DNA of 39,181 nucleotides from an uncultured Clostridia bacterium. GTDB lineage: Bacteria > Bacillota > Clostridia > Oscillospirales > Acutalibacteraceae. Positions within the stretch are counted from its first letter, which is position 1. Each line of letters starts with the position of its first letter. A program made the translations under genes and the position numbers. Location: assembly GCA_958436475.1 (NCBI GenBank), contig CAUBKG010000010.1:1-39181 (forward strand), read 5' to 3'. The notes beneath the pieces were generated by a model, which saw nothing but the letters and a program-made list of their open reading frames with translations, did no database searches and had not been told where the DNA came from. Below are positions 29,353-38,789 of this stretch, piece by piece.

Positions 29353-30621
29353 ATGGGAAACATACTCATCCGCCATGCCAGAATCGTGGATCCGCTCCAG
29401 AAATACGATGCCGTATCTGATATTCTCGTATCGGACGGCGTCATTGCTCAAATAGGAAATGAAATCAATGCTCAGGCAAGCATCGTGGAAGCCGAAGGCC
29501 TCCTTGCTTGCCCGGGCATTATTGATATCCATGTGCATTTGCGCGATCCCGGGCAAACCTATAAGGAAGATATTTTCACCGGCTGCGAAGCGGCTGCGGC
29601 CGGCGGCGTAACTTCGCTGCTCTGCATGCCGAACACGAGTCCCACCGCCGATTCCCCCGAGGTGATCCGGTATATCCTCGAAAAAGCGGAAAAGGCCAAA
29701 GCGCGCGTATACCCCGCGGCCGCCATTACAAAGGGGCTGGAAAGCCGCGAGCTGTGCGATTACCGCGCATTGAAGCAGGCGGGCGCAGTGGCGGTCACGG
29801 ACGACGGCCGCCCGGTGGAAACGGAAGAGATGATGGAAGAAGGCATGCGCGCCGCCGGGCGCGAGGGCCTCTTCGTCACCTCCCACTGCGAGGTCCTGCC
29901 CCTGGTCGCGGGAGGCATTATCAACGAAGGAAACGTTTCAAAACAGCTCGGTGTGAAGGGAATGCCGAGAGAATCGGAAAACCTTGCCACGGCGAGGGAA
30001 ATCGCGATTGCAGAGCGTGCAGGCTGCGCCGTCCATATCGCGCATGTCAGCACAAAGGAAGCCTGCGAATGCATCCGCGAGGCAAAGAAGCGGGGCGTGC
30101 GGGTCACCGCAGAAACGGCGCCGCATTATTTTACCCTCACGGAAGAAGAACTTCTGAAACAGGATGCGAATTACCGCATGAATCCGCCTCTGCGCACGGG
30201 GGAAGACCGGGAAGCCATCCGCCGTGCGATTGCGGACGGTACCATCGATGTGATCGCCACCGACCACGCGCCTCATTCGGCGGCGGACAAGGCGGATTTT
30301 TTCCATGCTCCCAATGGGATCGTGGGCCTCGAAACATCGCTTGCCCTGGCGCACACCATGCTTGTGAAAACGGGGCTCGTTTCCATAGGGAGGCTGATCG
30401 AAATGATGTCTTCCACCCCGGCGAGGCTCCTGCATATCCCGGGCGGCACGCTTGCCCCCGGCGCTCCGGCCGACCTCGTGCTGTTTGATCCACATGAAGA
30501 ATGGACGGTCCGCCCGGAGGAGCTCCACAGCAAATCGAAAAACACCCCCTTCGGCGGAATGGCGCTGACCGGCCGTGTGCGGGCGACCATCTGCCGCGGA
30601 GAGCTGGTATATCAAAGATAA
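29353..30621 (+). CDS. pyrC: dihydroorotase
   Basis: Cyclises carbamoyl aspartate to dihydroorotate. 422 residues of the class I (long) type, with GIIDIHVHLRDPGQTYKEDI (zinc ligands His-x-His), LCMPNTSPTADSPE, FVTSHCE, HIAHVST, ETAPHYF, YRMNPPLR and IATDHAPHS. The true start is ATG 29353 behind GGGGAGG, although the frame is open from 29296. First gene of pyrC-pyrF-carA-carB-pyrK-pyrD; pyrB and pyrE are not in the window. Confidence 0.97.
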   Translation: MGNILIRHARIVDPLQKYDAVSDILVSDGVIAQIGNEINAQASIVEAEGLLACPGIIDIHVHLRDPGQTYKEDIFTGCEAAAAGGVTSLLCMPNTSPTADSPEVIRYILEKAEKAKARVYPAAAITKGLESRELCDYRALKQAGAVAVTDDGRPVETEEMMEEGMRAAGREGLFVTSHCEVLPLVAGGIINEGNVSKQLGVKGMPRESENLATAREIAIAERAGCAVHIAHVSTKEACECIREAKKRGVRVTAETAPHYFTLTEEELLKQDANYRMNPPLRTGEDREAIRRAIADGTIDVIATDHAPHSAADKADFFHAPNGIVGLETSLALAHTMLVKTGLVSIGRLIEMMSSTPARLLHIPGGTLAPGAPADLVLFDPHEEWTVRPEELHSKSKNTPFGGMALTGRVRATICRGELVYQR

Positions 30622-30643
30622 AAACAGAGAGGGAGAGTGCAGT

Positions 30644-31564
30644 ATGTCTTTTGACCGACTGATCGAAAAAATCAAAAAAACCGGAAATCCAACGGTAGCC
30701 GGGCTGGACCCCAAGCTCGATTATATTCCGCTCGAAATTAAATCCAAGGCCTTTGCCGAACACGGCGTGACCCTGGAGGGAGCGGCGGAGGCGCTGTATC
30801 AGTTCAACTGCGGGCTGATAGACGCCCTCTGCGATATCGTCCCGGCCGTAAAGCCACAGTGCGCTTATTATGAAATGTACGGCTGGAACGGCATGCGCGC
30901 CCTGGAACGGACGATTTCCTATGCGCAGGAAAAGGGCATGTTCGTGATTGCAGACGGCAAGCGAAACGATATCGGCAGCACCATGGAAGCCTATACCAAG
31001 GCCTTTTTAGGCGAAACGGAAGTGCTCAACGAAGCCTATGAGGCATTTCATGCGGACGCACTCACTGTAAACGGCTATCTCGGTTCAGACGGCATCACGC
31101 CGCTTTTCCCGGCCTGCCGGGAAAAGGATAAGGGCATTTTTGTACTTGTGAAAACCTCCAACCCCTCTTCGGGAGAGCTCCAGAACCAGCAGATCGGCGA
31201 TGTTCCGGTGTATGCGGAAATGGGAAACTGGTGTGAAGAATGGGGCAGGGAATTGCCTGGAAAATATGGTTACAGCGGCGTCGGCGCAGTGGTGGGAGCC
31301 ACTTACCCCGCGCAGCTCGAGGAGCTTCGGGAGGCTCTGCCGCACACCTTCTTCCTCGTGCCGGGTTACGGCGCGCAGGGCGGTTCGGCGCAGTCTGTTG
31401 CCCCGGCGTTCGACCAAAACGGCCTCGGCGCTATTATCAATTCCTCCCGCGCCCTGATGTGCGCTTACCAGAGGGAAGAAAATTGTAAGCCGTGCGACTA
31501 CGCGGAGGCCGCCCGCCGGGAGGCTGTCCGCATGCGCGAGGAAATCACGGCGGCCATCAAATAA
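30644..31564 (+). CDS. pyrF: orotidine-5'-phosphate decarboxylase
   Basis: Decarboxylates OMP to UMP, the last step. 306 residues, the long type (about 300 residues) rather than the 230-residue E. coli type. Seen: TVAGLDPKLDYIP, AVKPQCAYYE, the catalytic VIADGKRNDIGSTMEAY (Lys and Asp), DALTVNGYLGSDGITP, LVKTSNPSSGELQ and VPGYGAQGG. ATG 30644 is behind GAGGGAGAG, 22 bases after the pyrC stop. Confidence 0.97.
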   Translation: MSFDRLIEKIKKTGNPTVAGLDPKLDYIPLEIKSKAFAEHGVTLEGAAEALYQFNCGLIDALCDIVPAVKPQCAYYEMYGWNGMRALERTISYAQEKGMFVIADGKRNDIGSTMEAYTKAFLGETEVLNEAYEAFHADALTVNGYLGSDGITPLFPACREKDKGIFVLVKTSNPSSGELQNQQIGDVPVYAEMGNWCEEWGRELPGKYGYSGVGAVVGATYPAQLEELREALPHTFFLVPGYGAQGGSAQSVAPAFDQNGLGAIINSSRALMCAYQREENCKPCDYAEAARREAVRMREEITAAIK

Positions 31565-31601
31565 AAACGCTGCTTTTTCAAGATAGAAAGGGGAAGTTAG
31601 A

Positions 31602-32693
31602 ATGGCACTGTCCAAAGAGAGGAAGACGGCATACCTGGTCCTTCAAAACGGCGAAATATTCAAAGGCCGCGCCATGGGGGCGGAAGGCACGATCGCGGGC
31701 GAGGTGGTGTTCAATACCAGCACCGCAAGCTATCAGGAGCTGCTCACCGACCCGACCTATTACGGCCAGATCGTGGTGCAGACCTATCCGCTCGTGGGAA
31801 ACCGCGGCGTTGACCTCGATGCGGATTCGCAGATCATGGCAAACGGGTATATCGTCCGCGAATGGTGCGACGAGCCGACCGATATCCGCAACCGTGTAAC
31901 GCTGGATGAATACCTGCGGGAACGCGGCATCGTGGGCCTCTGCGGCATCGATACCCGCCGGCTGACCCGCATCCTGCGGGACGGAGGATATATCAAGGGC
32001 GCCATTACCGAATCCATTGATGACCTGGATACCCTGATGGAGCAAATCAGCCGGTTCAGCATCCATGGAGCCATCGAAGCGGTCACCATGAAGGCTCCGG
32101 AGGAATATAAGGCGGAAGAGGAATGCAGCCGTCTCGCGGTGGTGAATTACGGAACCCCGCGCGCCATGTTCCAGTGGCTGCTCAGCCGCGGCGTTTCGCT
32201 GAAGCTGTTCCCCGCCTTTACGCCCGCTTCGGATATTTTAAAAGAAGGGTTCGACGGCATCCTCCTTTCCGACGGCCCCGGCGACCCGGACGAGCACAAG
32301 GGCATCATTGAAAATGTGGCGGAATTCTGCCGCAGCGGCAAGCCAGTGTTCGGCGTAGGCTTCGGCCATCAGGTGCTTGCCATTGCGAACGGCATCCGGT
32401 ATTCCAAAATGGCGCACCCGCACCGCGGCTCCAACCAGCCGGTGCGCATCCTTTCCACCGGCAAGCTGATGATTACCGATCAAAACCATGCGTATGACGT
32501 GGTTCCGGAGGAAAAAGACAGGGAAACGGCGGAGGTCATCATGGAAAACGTGACCGATAAAACGGTGGAAGGCCTGCGGTATAAAAAGTTCCCCGGCTTT
32601 TCTGTTCAGTTTATGCCGGCAGACGGGCATCCCCTGCAGGATACCGCCTGGATTTTTGATGAAATTGCAGCCATGCTGAAGGGAGGCAAATAA
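31602..32693 (+). CDS. carA: carbamoyl phosphate synthase small subunit, glutaminase triad lost
   Basis: 363 residues, complete and in frame. N-terminal domain is normal (YLVLQNGEIFKGRAMG, GEVVFNTSTASYQE, CGIDTRRLTRILRDGG). The class I amidotransferase domain keeps LLSDGPGDPDE and ITDQNHAYDV, but where the family has GICLGHQ it has GVGFGHQ, so the nucleophilic Cys is Gly253 (codon 32358-32360, GGC). Where the family has QGHPEA it has QFMPAD, so His is Met338 and Glu is Ala340; spacing to the downstream F-D is unchanged, so the alignment needs no gap. It should not hydrolyse glutamine. Probably kept as a structural or allosteric partner of CarB using free ammonia. Gene ends 1 base before carB. 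Confidence 0.93.
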   Translation: MALSKERKTAYLVLQNGEIFKGRAMGAEGTIAGEVVFNTSTASYQELLTDPTYYGQIVVQTYPLVGNRGVDLDADSQIMANGYIVREWCDEPTDIRNRVTLDEYLRERGIVGLCGIDTRRLTRILRDGGYIKGAITESIDDLDTLMEQISRFSIHGAIEAVTMKAPEEYKAEEECSRLAVVNYGTPRAMFQWLLSRGVSLKLFPAFTPASDILKEGFDGILLSDGPGDPDEHKGIIENVAEFCRSGKPVFGVGFGHQVLAIANGIRYSKMAHPHRGSNQPVRILSTGKLMITDQNHAYDVVPEEKDRETAEVIMENVTDKTVEGLRYKKFPGFSVQFMPADGHPLQDTAWIFDEIAAMLKGGK

Positions 32694-32694
32694 G

Positions 32695-35600
32695 ATGCCG
32701 AAACGTACAGATATCAAAAAGGTGCTCGTGATCGGCTCCGGCCCGATCGTCATCGGCCAGGCTGCCGAATTCGATTACGCGGGAACACAGGCCTGCCGCG
32801 CCCTGAAGGAAGAGGGGCTGGAGGTCGTTTTAGTGAATTCCAACCCCGCCACCATCATGACCGATAAGGCCATGGCGGATAAAATTTACATAGAGCCGCT
32901 CACAAAGGAAGCTGTGGAGCGCATTATCGAAATAGAAAAGCCGGATAGCCTCCTCGCCACCCTCGGCGGGCAAACGGGCCTCAACCTCGGCATTTCCCTC
33001 GCGGAAGACGGATTCCTCGAAGCCCATGGCGTAACGCTGCTCGGCGCCAACCCCGAAACCATCCGCAAGGCGGAGGACCGCCAGGCGTTTAAAGATACCA
33101 TGGAAGCCATCGGCGAGCCCTGCATCGCCTCCAAGGTGTTTGAAGATGTGGAAGGCTGCGTGGGCTTTGCGGAGGAAATCGGCTATCCGGTCGTCGTGCG
33201 GCCGGCTTACACGCTCGGCGGTACGGGCGGCGGCTTCTGCCACAGCGAAGCGGAGCTGCGCGAAACGGCGGAAAACGGCCTGCGCGCGTCCATGATCCAT
33301 CAGGTCCTCATTGAAAAGTGCATCGCCGGGTGGAAGGAAATCGAATACGAAGCCATCCGCGATTCCATGGGCAACTGCATTACCGTGTGCAGCATGGAGA
33401 ATATCGACCCGGTGGGCATCCACACGGGCGATTCCATCGTGATCGCGCCCGCGCAGACCCTCACCGATAAGGAGCTCGGCCTTATGCGCTCCGCCGCGCT
33501 CAATATCGTGACCGCGCTTGGCGTGGAAGGCGGCTGCAACGTGCAGTTTGCCCTCCGGCCGGATGGCGAGGAATACGCCGTTATCGAAGTGAACCCGCGC
33601 GTATCCCGTTCCTCGGCGCTCGCCTCCAAGGCCACGGGATATCCCATTGCCAAGGTTGCCTCGAAGATCGCCATCGGCTATCACCTGGATGAAATCACGA
33701 ACGCTGTGACCGGCACCACCTTTGCCTGCAATGAGCCGGCGGTGGATTACTGCGTGCTGAAATTCCCGAAATGGCCCTTTGATAAATTTGTTTATGCGAA
33801 ACGCACCCTCGGCACCCAGATGAAGGCGACGGGTGAAATCATGTCCATCGGCACGAGCTTTGAGCTGGCCTTTATGAAGGCCGTCCGTTCGGTGGAGCTG
33901 GGGCTCGATACCCCGCGCCTGCCGAAGCTTGCGGAAAAGCCGGAAACGGAAATCCGCAGCCTCCTTTCCAATTCGGACGATGAGCGTATTTTTGTGGTAT
34001 GCGAAGCGCTCCGCCGCGGCATCCCCGCAAAGGAAATCTACGATATCACGAAGATCGATTACTGGTTCCTTTCCAAGCTGAAAAACATTACCGATATGGA
34101 ACAGGAGCTGGGCAAAGCCACGCTGGATGAAGAGCTGTATATGCGCGCAAAGCATATGGGCTTCCTCGACTCCACCATCGAGCGCCTCTCAAAACAGAAG
34201 CCTCCCATCCACCGCGCGGCGGTATATAAGATGGTGGATACCTGCGCGGCGGAATACGATGCGGAAACGCCTTATTTCTACTCCACCTGGGATGAGGAAA
34301 ACGAAGCGGAGATCTATATTAACGAACGAAAGAACGATAAAAGGAAGGTCCTCGTGTTCGGCTCCGGCCCCATCCGCATCGGGCAGGGGATCGAGTTCGA
34401 CTATTGCTCCGTGCACTGTGTGCGCGCGCTCAAGGAATGCGGGTGTGAAGCGATCATTGCAAACAACAACCCCGAAACCGTTTCTACCGACTTTGATACC
34501 TCCGACCGCCTCTATTTCGACCCGCTGACCCCCGAGGATGTGGAATCCGTTCTGGCAGTGGAAAAGCCGTGGGGCGTGGTGGTGCAGTTCGGCGGCCAAA
34601 CGGCCATCAAGCTGGCACGGCATCTGACGAAATTGGGCGTCAATATCCTCGGCACCAGTGCAGACAGTATCGATGCCGCCGAAGACCGCGAGCGGTTCGA
34701 TGAACTGCTGGAGCAGTGCGAAATCCCGCGCCCGTCCGGAGAAACGGTGTTTACCACGGAAGAAGCGCTTGCATCCGCAAATCGCTTGGGCTATCCGGTT
34801 TTGCTCCGGCCTTCCTATGTGCTGGGCGGCCAGAACATGATCATTGCCTATAACGATGCAGACGTTACCGAATACATGGGCATTATCACGTCTCACGAAA
34901 TTGAAAATCCCGTGCTGATCGATCAATACATGATGGGCACCGAGGTTGAGGTAGACGCCATCTGCGACGGCGAAAGCTTCCTCATTCCCGGCATCATGGA
35001 GCATATCGAGCGCGCGGGCGTGCATTCGGGAGATTCCATTTCCGTTTACCCGGCGCGTTCCATCACCGAAAAACAGAAGCAGACCATTATCGATTATACC
35101 GGCCGGCTTGCAAAGGCGCTGAACGTCGTGGGCCTTGTCAATATCCAGTACATTATTTATCACGACGAGGTCTATGTGATCGAAGTCAATCCCCGTTCGA
35201 GCCGCACCGTGCCGTATATCAGCAAGGTAACGGGCGTGCCGATGGTCGATCTTGCCACCCGCTGTATGCTGGGGCAGAAGCTCGGCTCCATGGGCTATGG
35301 AACGGGGCTCTATCCGGAGGGGGATTACGTCACGGTCAAGGTTCCGGTGTTCAGCTTTGAAAAGCTGCACGATGTGGATATCCAGCTCGGGCCGGAAATG
35401 AAATCCACCGGCGAGGTGCTCGGCATCGCCCACAGCTTTCAGGATGCGCTTCTCAAGGGCCTGATTGCCGCGGGGTACAAAATGAAAAAACAGGGCGGCG
35501 TGCTCATCACCGTCAAAAATCAGGATAAGAACGAAGCGCTGGAAATTGCACGCGGGTTTGAAGAGCTCGGCTTCACCATCTATTCCACCCGCGGCACGGC

Positions 35601-35886
35601 GAAATTCCTCGGGGAAAACGGCATCCATGCCGAGCCGGTCATGAAAATCCACGAGGGTACGCCCAACACCCTCACGCTGCTCGAAAGCGGCAAGGTGGAT
35701 TACGTTATTGCCACCTCGGACACAGGCCGCCAGCCGGAGAAAGACAATGTCCGCATCCTGCGCAAGGCGGTGGAACGCGCCATCCCGTGCCTTACCTCGC
35801 TCGATACGGCGAACGCCCTGCTCTCCTGCCTGCATATGGACAAGACCATTGAGGATGTGGAGCTTGTGAACATTACAGCGATCTAA
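32695..35886 (+). CDS. carB: carbamoyl phosphate synthase large subunit
   Basis: Makes carbamoyl phosphate from bicarbonate, ammonia and two ATP. 1063 residues, full length, with two homologous synthetase halves. First half: KVLVIGSGPIVIGQAAEFDY, VLVNSNPATIMTD, LLATLGGQTGLNLG, VVRPAYTLGGTGGG and VIEVNPRVSRSSALASKATG. Second half: VLVFGSGPIRIGQGIEFDY, NNNPETVSTDFD, VVQFGGQTAIKLA, LLRPSYVLGGQNM and VIEVNPRSSRTVPYISK. C-terminal MGS-like allosteric domain with GFTIYSTRGTAKFLGENGIH. The enzyme itself looks normal; only its partner CarA is degenerate. Start ATG 32695 right after carA. Confidence 0.98.
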   Translation: MPKRTDIKKVLVIGSGPIVIGQAAEFDYAGTQACRALKEEGLEVVLVNSNPATIMTDKAMADKIYIEPLTKEAVERIIEIEKPDSLLATLGGQTGLNLGISLAEDGFLEAHGVTLLGANPETIRKAEDRQAFKDTMEAIGEPCIASKVFEDVEGCVGFAEEIGYPVVVRPAYTLGGTGGGFCHSEAELRETAENGLRASMIHQVLIEKCIAGWKEIEYEAIRDSMGNCITVCSMENIDPVGIHTGDSIVIAPAQTLTDKELGLMRSAALNIVTALGVEGGCNVQFALRPDGEEYAVIEVNPRVSRSSALASKATGYPIAKVASKIAIGYHLDEITNAVTGTTFACNEPAVDYCVLKFPKWPFDKFVYAKRTLGTQMKATGEIMSIGTSFELAFMKAVRSVELGLDTPRLPKLAEKPETEIRSLLSNSDDERIFVVCEALRRGIPAKEIYDITKIDYWFLSKLKNITDMEQELGKATLDEELYMRAKHMGFLDSTIERLSKQKPPIHRAAVYKMVDTCAAEYDAETPYFYSTWDEENEAEIYINERKNDKRKVLVFGSGPIRIGQGIEFDYCSVHCVRALKECGCEAIIANNNPETVSTDFDTSDRLYFDPLTPEDVESVLAVEKPWGVVVQFGGQTAIKLARHLTKLGVNILGTSADSIDAAEDRERFDELLEQCEIPRPSGETVFTTEEALASANRLGYPVLLRPSYVLGGQNMIIAYNDADVTEYMGIITSHEIENPVLIDQYMMGTEVEVDAICDGESFLIPGIMEHIERAGVHSGDSISVYPARSITEKQKQTIIDYTGRLAKALNVVGLVNIQYIIYHDEVYVIEVNPRSSRTVPYISKVTGVPMVDLATRCMLGQKLGSMGYGTGLYPEGDYVTVKVPVFSFEKLHDVDIQLGPEMKSTGEVLGIAHSFQDALLKGLIAAGYKMKKQGGVLITVKNQDKNEALEIARGFEELGFTIYSTRGTAKFLGENGIHAEPVMKIHEGTPNTLTLLESGKVDYVIATSDTGRQPEKDNVRILRKAVERAIPCLTSLDTANALLSCLHMDKTIEDVELVNITAI

Positions 35887-35907
35887 AGAAACGGAGAAAT
35901 TCTGATT

Positions 35908-36678
35908 ATGGGCTTTTTGCAACGTGAAGTACCTGTAATAAAAAATGAAAAAATCGCCGAGGGCTTTTATGATTTGGTGGTAAGCTTCCCGGAGGCGGCG
36001 GAAAAGGCTGCTCCCGGGCAGTTTGCGGATATCCGGTGTGCGGAAAAAACGCTGCGCCGCCCGATTTCCCTCTGCGAAATCGACCGGGACGAGGGCACCC
36101 TGCGCATGGTATACGAAGTCAGGGGGGAGGGAACCCGCTGGCTTTCCGAGGTTTCGGCCGGGGGAATGCTGGATGTCCTCGCACCCTTAGGCCACGGCTT
36201 CACGCTGGATAAGAGTATGGAGCATGTTGTATTTGTGGGTGGCGGCATCGGTGTGCCGCCACTGCTCGAGGGGGCGAAATCGGTTGCCTCGTGCGATGCG
36301 GTGCTCGGCTTCCGCACGGCGGGCGCGGCGGTATTGACGAAGGATTTTGCCCTCCATACCGAGAATCTCCTTCTAGCAAGCGACGACGGAACGCTTGGAA
36401 CCAAGGGCTTTGTGACCGGCCTTCTTCAAAAACGCCTGGAGGAAAAGCCCTGCAGCCTCATTTGCGCCTGCGGCCCGCTTGTTATGCTGGAAAAAATCGC
36501 GTCTCTTGCCAAACAATACGGAATTCCCTGCGAAGTATCGTTAGAACAGCGTATGGCCTGCGGCGTTGGCGCCTGCCTCGGCTGCGCCTGCCGTCTGCGG
36601 GATGAAAACGGCAGGGAGTATTACGGGCATGTTTGTAAAAACGGGCCGGTATTCCGTGCGGAGGAGGTTGTGTTTTAA
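35908..36678 (+). CDS. pyrK: dihydroorotate dehydrogenase electron transfer subunit
   Basis: 256 residues; passes electrons from PyrD to NAD+. FAD motif RRPISLCEID, NAD-binding VVFVGGGIGVPPLL and CACGPLVML, and the C-terminal [2Fe-2S] ligands CGVGACLGC and HVC (four cysteines). GTG/ATG start: ATG 35908 behind ACGGAG. Its stop overlaps the pyrD start by one base (TAATG), matching the tight PyrK-PyrD complex. Confidence 0.96.
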   Translation: MGFLQREVPVIKNEKIAEGFYDLVVSFPEAAEKAAPGQFADIRCAEKTLRRPISLCEIDRDEGTLRMVYEVRGEGTRWLSEVSAGGMLDVLAPLGHGFTLDKSMEHVVFVGGGIGVPPLLEGAKSVASCDAVLGFRTAGAAVLTKDFALHTENLLLASDDGTLGTKGFVTGLLQKRLEEKPCSLICACGPLVMLEKIASLAKQYGIPCEVSLEQRMACGVGACLGCACRLRDENGREYYGHVCKNGPVFRAEEVVF

Positions 36679-37592
36679 TGGCGGATATGAAAGTGACTGT
36701 GGCTGGCGTGGAGTTTTCGAACCCGGTCATTATGGCGTCCGGCACCTTTGGGTTTGGCCGGGAATATTCACAGCTTTATCCCCTTGCAAAGCTCGGCGGC
36801 ATCTCCTGCAAGGGCACCACTCTGCATGTGAGGGACGGCAACCCGCCGCCCCGCATTGCGGAAACGCCCGCCGGCATGCTCAACAGCGTGGGGCTCCAGA
36901 ATCCGGGCGTGGATGCCTTTATCCGGGAGGAGCTTCCCTGGCTGAAGGAGCAGGGAACGGCGATAATTGCAAATATCGCCGGAAACACGGTGGAAGATTA
37001 CTGCGAAATGGCGGAGCGCCTTTCTGATACGGATATCGATATGATCGAAATGAACATCTCCTGCCCGAATGTGAAGCTCGGCGGCATCGGTTTCGGCACT
37101 TCGTGTGAAAGCGTTGGGAATATCACACGCGAAGTGCGCAGGCGCTGCAAAAAGCCGCTCATGGTAAAGCTTTCCCCCAATGTTACGAGCATCGGGGAAA
37201 TCGCCCTGGCCGCGGAGGCGGAGGGAGCGGATGCGCTTTCGCTCATCAATACCCTCACCGGCATGCGGATCGATATCAAGACCCGCCGACCCATCCTGCG
37301 GAACAATACAGGCGGGCTTTCCGGCCCGGCCGTGTTCCCGGTGGCGGTGCGCATGGTGTGGGAAGTGTATTCCCGCGTAAAGCTCCCGATCGTCGGTATG
37401 GGAGGCATCTCCAAGTGGGAAGACGCTGTCGAGATGATGCTCGCGGGCGCCTCCGCCGTGCAGGTCGGCACGGCAGTCTTTACCGATCCTTATGCCCCGG
37501 TGAAAATCGCCGAAGGGCTCAACGATTATCTCGACCGGGAGAAAATAGCGTCGGTTTCCGCGCTTACGGGGCAGTTGAAAATATGGGGTTGA
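36678..37592 (+). CDS. pyrD: dihydroorotate dehydrogenase, catalytic subunit (class 1B)
   Basis: 304 residues; oxidises dihydroorotate to orotate, NAD+ dependent with PyrK. Seen: NPVIMASGTFGFG, the catalytic Cys in EMNISCPNVK, MVKLSPNVT, LINTLTGMRIDI, PVAVRMVW and VGMGGISKWEDAVEMMLAGASAV (FMN phosphate site). Begins in the stop of pyrK. End of the pyrimidine genes; the following phosphatase gene starts 4 bases later. Confidence 0.97.
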   Translation: MADMKVTVAGVEFSNPVIMASGTFGFGREYSQLYPLAKLGGISCKGTTLHVRDGNPPPRIAETPAGMLNSVGLQNPGVDAFIREELPWLKEQGTAIIANIAGNTVEDYCEMAERLSDTDIDMIEMNISCPNVKLGGIGFGTSCESVGNITREVRRRCKKPLMVKLSPNVTSIGEIALAAEAEGADALSLINTLTGMRIDIKTRRPILRNNTGGLSGPAVFPVAVRMVWEVYSRVKLPIVGMGGISKWEDAVEMMLAGASAVQVGTAVFTDPYAPVKIAEGLNDYLDREKIASVSALTGQLKIWG

Positions 37593-37596
37593 CAGC

Positions 37597-38283
37597 ATGA
37601 AAACCAGATTGACAGTGATACGCCATTGCGAGGCAATGGGAAATTATAAACGCCTGTTTCAGGGGCACACCGATGCGGATATCAGCGAAAACGGTGTAAA
37701 ACAGCTGGAGGCGCTGGCTGCGTGCTGCGAAGGCCTTTCCTTCGACGCCGCCTATTCGAGCCCGCTGATCCGCGCGCAGAAAACAGCCATGGCGGCGATT
37801 CGGGGAAAGGACTTAGCGCTTCAGCTCGACCGTGGACTGATGGAGATAGACGGAGGCTGCTGGGAAGGAAAGCCCTGGACACAGCTGCCGGAGCTATATC
37901 CCGAAATGGCCCGCCGTTGGTATGAAGAGCCATGGAATTTCCAGGCGGACGGCGGCGAAAGCATGCGCGAGGTGCGGGAGCGTGTCTGTACGACGATTCA
38001 GCAAATTGCCCGGCGGCATGCGGGGCAGTCTGTCTGTGTGGTGTCGCACGGATGCGCCATACGCAACCTGCTTTGCTGGGCGGCCGGCCTGCCGATCGAA
38101 AGGCTCAACGAGATCGACTGGTGCGATAACACCGCCATCAGCATCTTAGAGCTGGATGAAGAGCTTGCACCGTCTATTGTCCGGATGAACGACAGCTCTC
38201 ATTTAAATGATGAAATTTCCACGTTTTCCAAGCAGACCTGGTGGCGCAGGGGCGGCGAAGGAACCGCGGCGCACTTTCAATGA
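37597..38283 (+). CDS. histidine phosphatase family protein
   Basis: 228 residues of the phosphoglycerate mutase-like superfamily. Catalytic RHCEAMGN (Arg9, His10), the substrate arginine in SSPLIRAQKTA, Glu in LMEIDGGCWEG and the second His in VVSHGCAIRNLL. Substrate unknown; alternatives are alpha-ribazole phosphatase, phosphoserine phosphatase or a nucleotide phosphatase. It starts 4 bases after pyrD, so is part of the pyr transcript, which hints at a nucleotide-related role, but this is inference. Confidence 0.9.
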   Translation: MKTRLTVIRHCEAMGNYKRLFQGHTDADISENGVKQLEALAACCEGLSFDAAYSSPLIRAQKTAMAAIRGKDLALQLDRGLMEIDGGCWEGKPWTQLPELYPEMARRWYEEPWNFQADGGESMREVRERVCTTIQQIARRHAGQSVCVVSHGCAIRNLLCWAAGLPIERLNEIDWCDNTAISILELDEELAPSIVRMNDSSHLNDEISTFSKQTWWRRGGEGTAAHFQ

Positions 38284-38298
38284 GTGAGGAGAAAACGC

Positions 38299-38724
38299 AT
38301 GAAGATCATGGCAATCGATCTGGGAGACGCCCGAACCGGCATTGCAGTGTGCGATCCCACAGAGTTTTTGGCATCTCCCCTCACAGTGATTCATGAGAAG
38401 GATAGGGAGATCCTCCTTGAAAAAATAAAGGAGCTGGCGGAATCAGAAAAGGCGGAAGAGCTGGTGATGGGATATCCGAGGAATATGAACGGCACCATCG
38501 GCGAGAGAGCGGTTCTCTATGAAGAATTTGCGCAGAGGCTGAAGGATATAACCGGCCTGCCGGTCGTGCTGCGCGACGAACGCTGTACCACGATAGCCGC
38601 GCATAGTGCTTTGAATGTGACCAACACGAGAGGCAAAAAACGGAAAGCGGTGGTAGACGCCGTTGCCGCTGTGATGATATTGGAGGATTATCTCGGATAC
38701 CGGAGAAATCAAACGAATCAGTGA
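38299..38724 (+). CDS. ruvX: putative pre-16S rRNA nuclease / Holliday junction resolvase RuvX (YqgF)
   Basis: 141 residues, RNase H-like fold. Seen: MAIDLGDARTGIAVCD (first catalytic Asp), LVMGYPRNMNGTIGERA, LRDERCTTIAAHSAL and VDAVAAVMILEDYL. YqgF proteins process 16S rRNA ends; the resolvase label is older. The ATG at 38299 follows GAGGAG and gives the standard length; an upstream GTG at 38284 would add five residues. Ends the pyr-linked cluster before a strong terminator. Confidence 0.94.
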   Translation: MKIMAIDLGDARTGIAVCDPTEFLASPLTVIHEKDREILLEKIKELAESEKAEELVMGYPRNMNGTIGERAVLYEEFAQRLKDITGLPVVLRDERCTTIAAHSALNVTNTRGKKRKAVVDAVAAVMILEDYLGYRRNQTNQ

Positions 38725-38734
38725 GGTTTTTGTT

Positions 38735-38789
38735 GCGGTGCGAAGGGAAAGCTATCGGTAAATGCCGGTTCCCTTCGCACCGCTTTTTT
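38735..38789 (+). terminator. strong terminator after ruvX
   Basis: 15-bp stem GCGGTGCGAAGGGAA (38735-38749) with TTCCCTTCGCACCGC (38769-38783) followed by six T. Closes the transcript begun before pyrC and separates it from the CRISPR array. Confidence 0.9.

Noticed and set aside
32577..32640. Alternative CarA alignment using the GHP at residues 342-344 as the family GHPE
   Set aside because: It requires a five-residue insertion and still lacks the Glu; the gapless alignment keeps the downstream D and F positions and also gives the proper distance from the nucleophile.
34189..35922. A 577-codon open frame on the minus strand opposite carB (similar long ones opposite typA at 23877-25538 and the first half of carB at 32830-34155)
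   Set aside because: They mirror the codon pattern of strongly conserved plus-strand genes in GC-rich DNA and show no recognisable domain, proper ribosome site or promoter.
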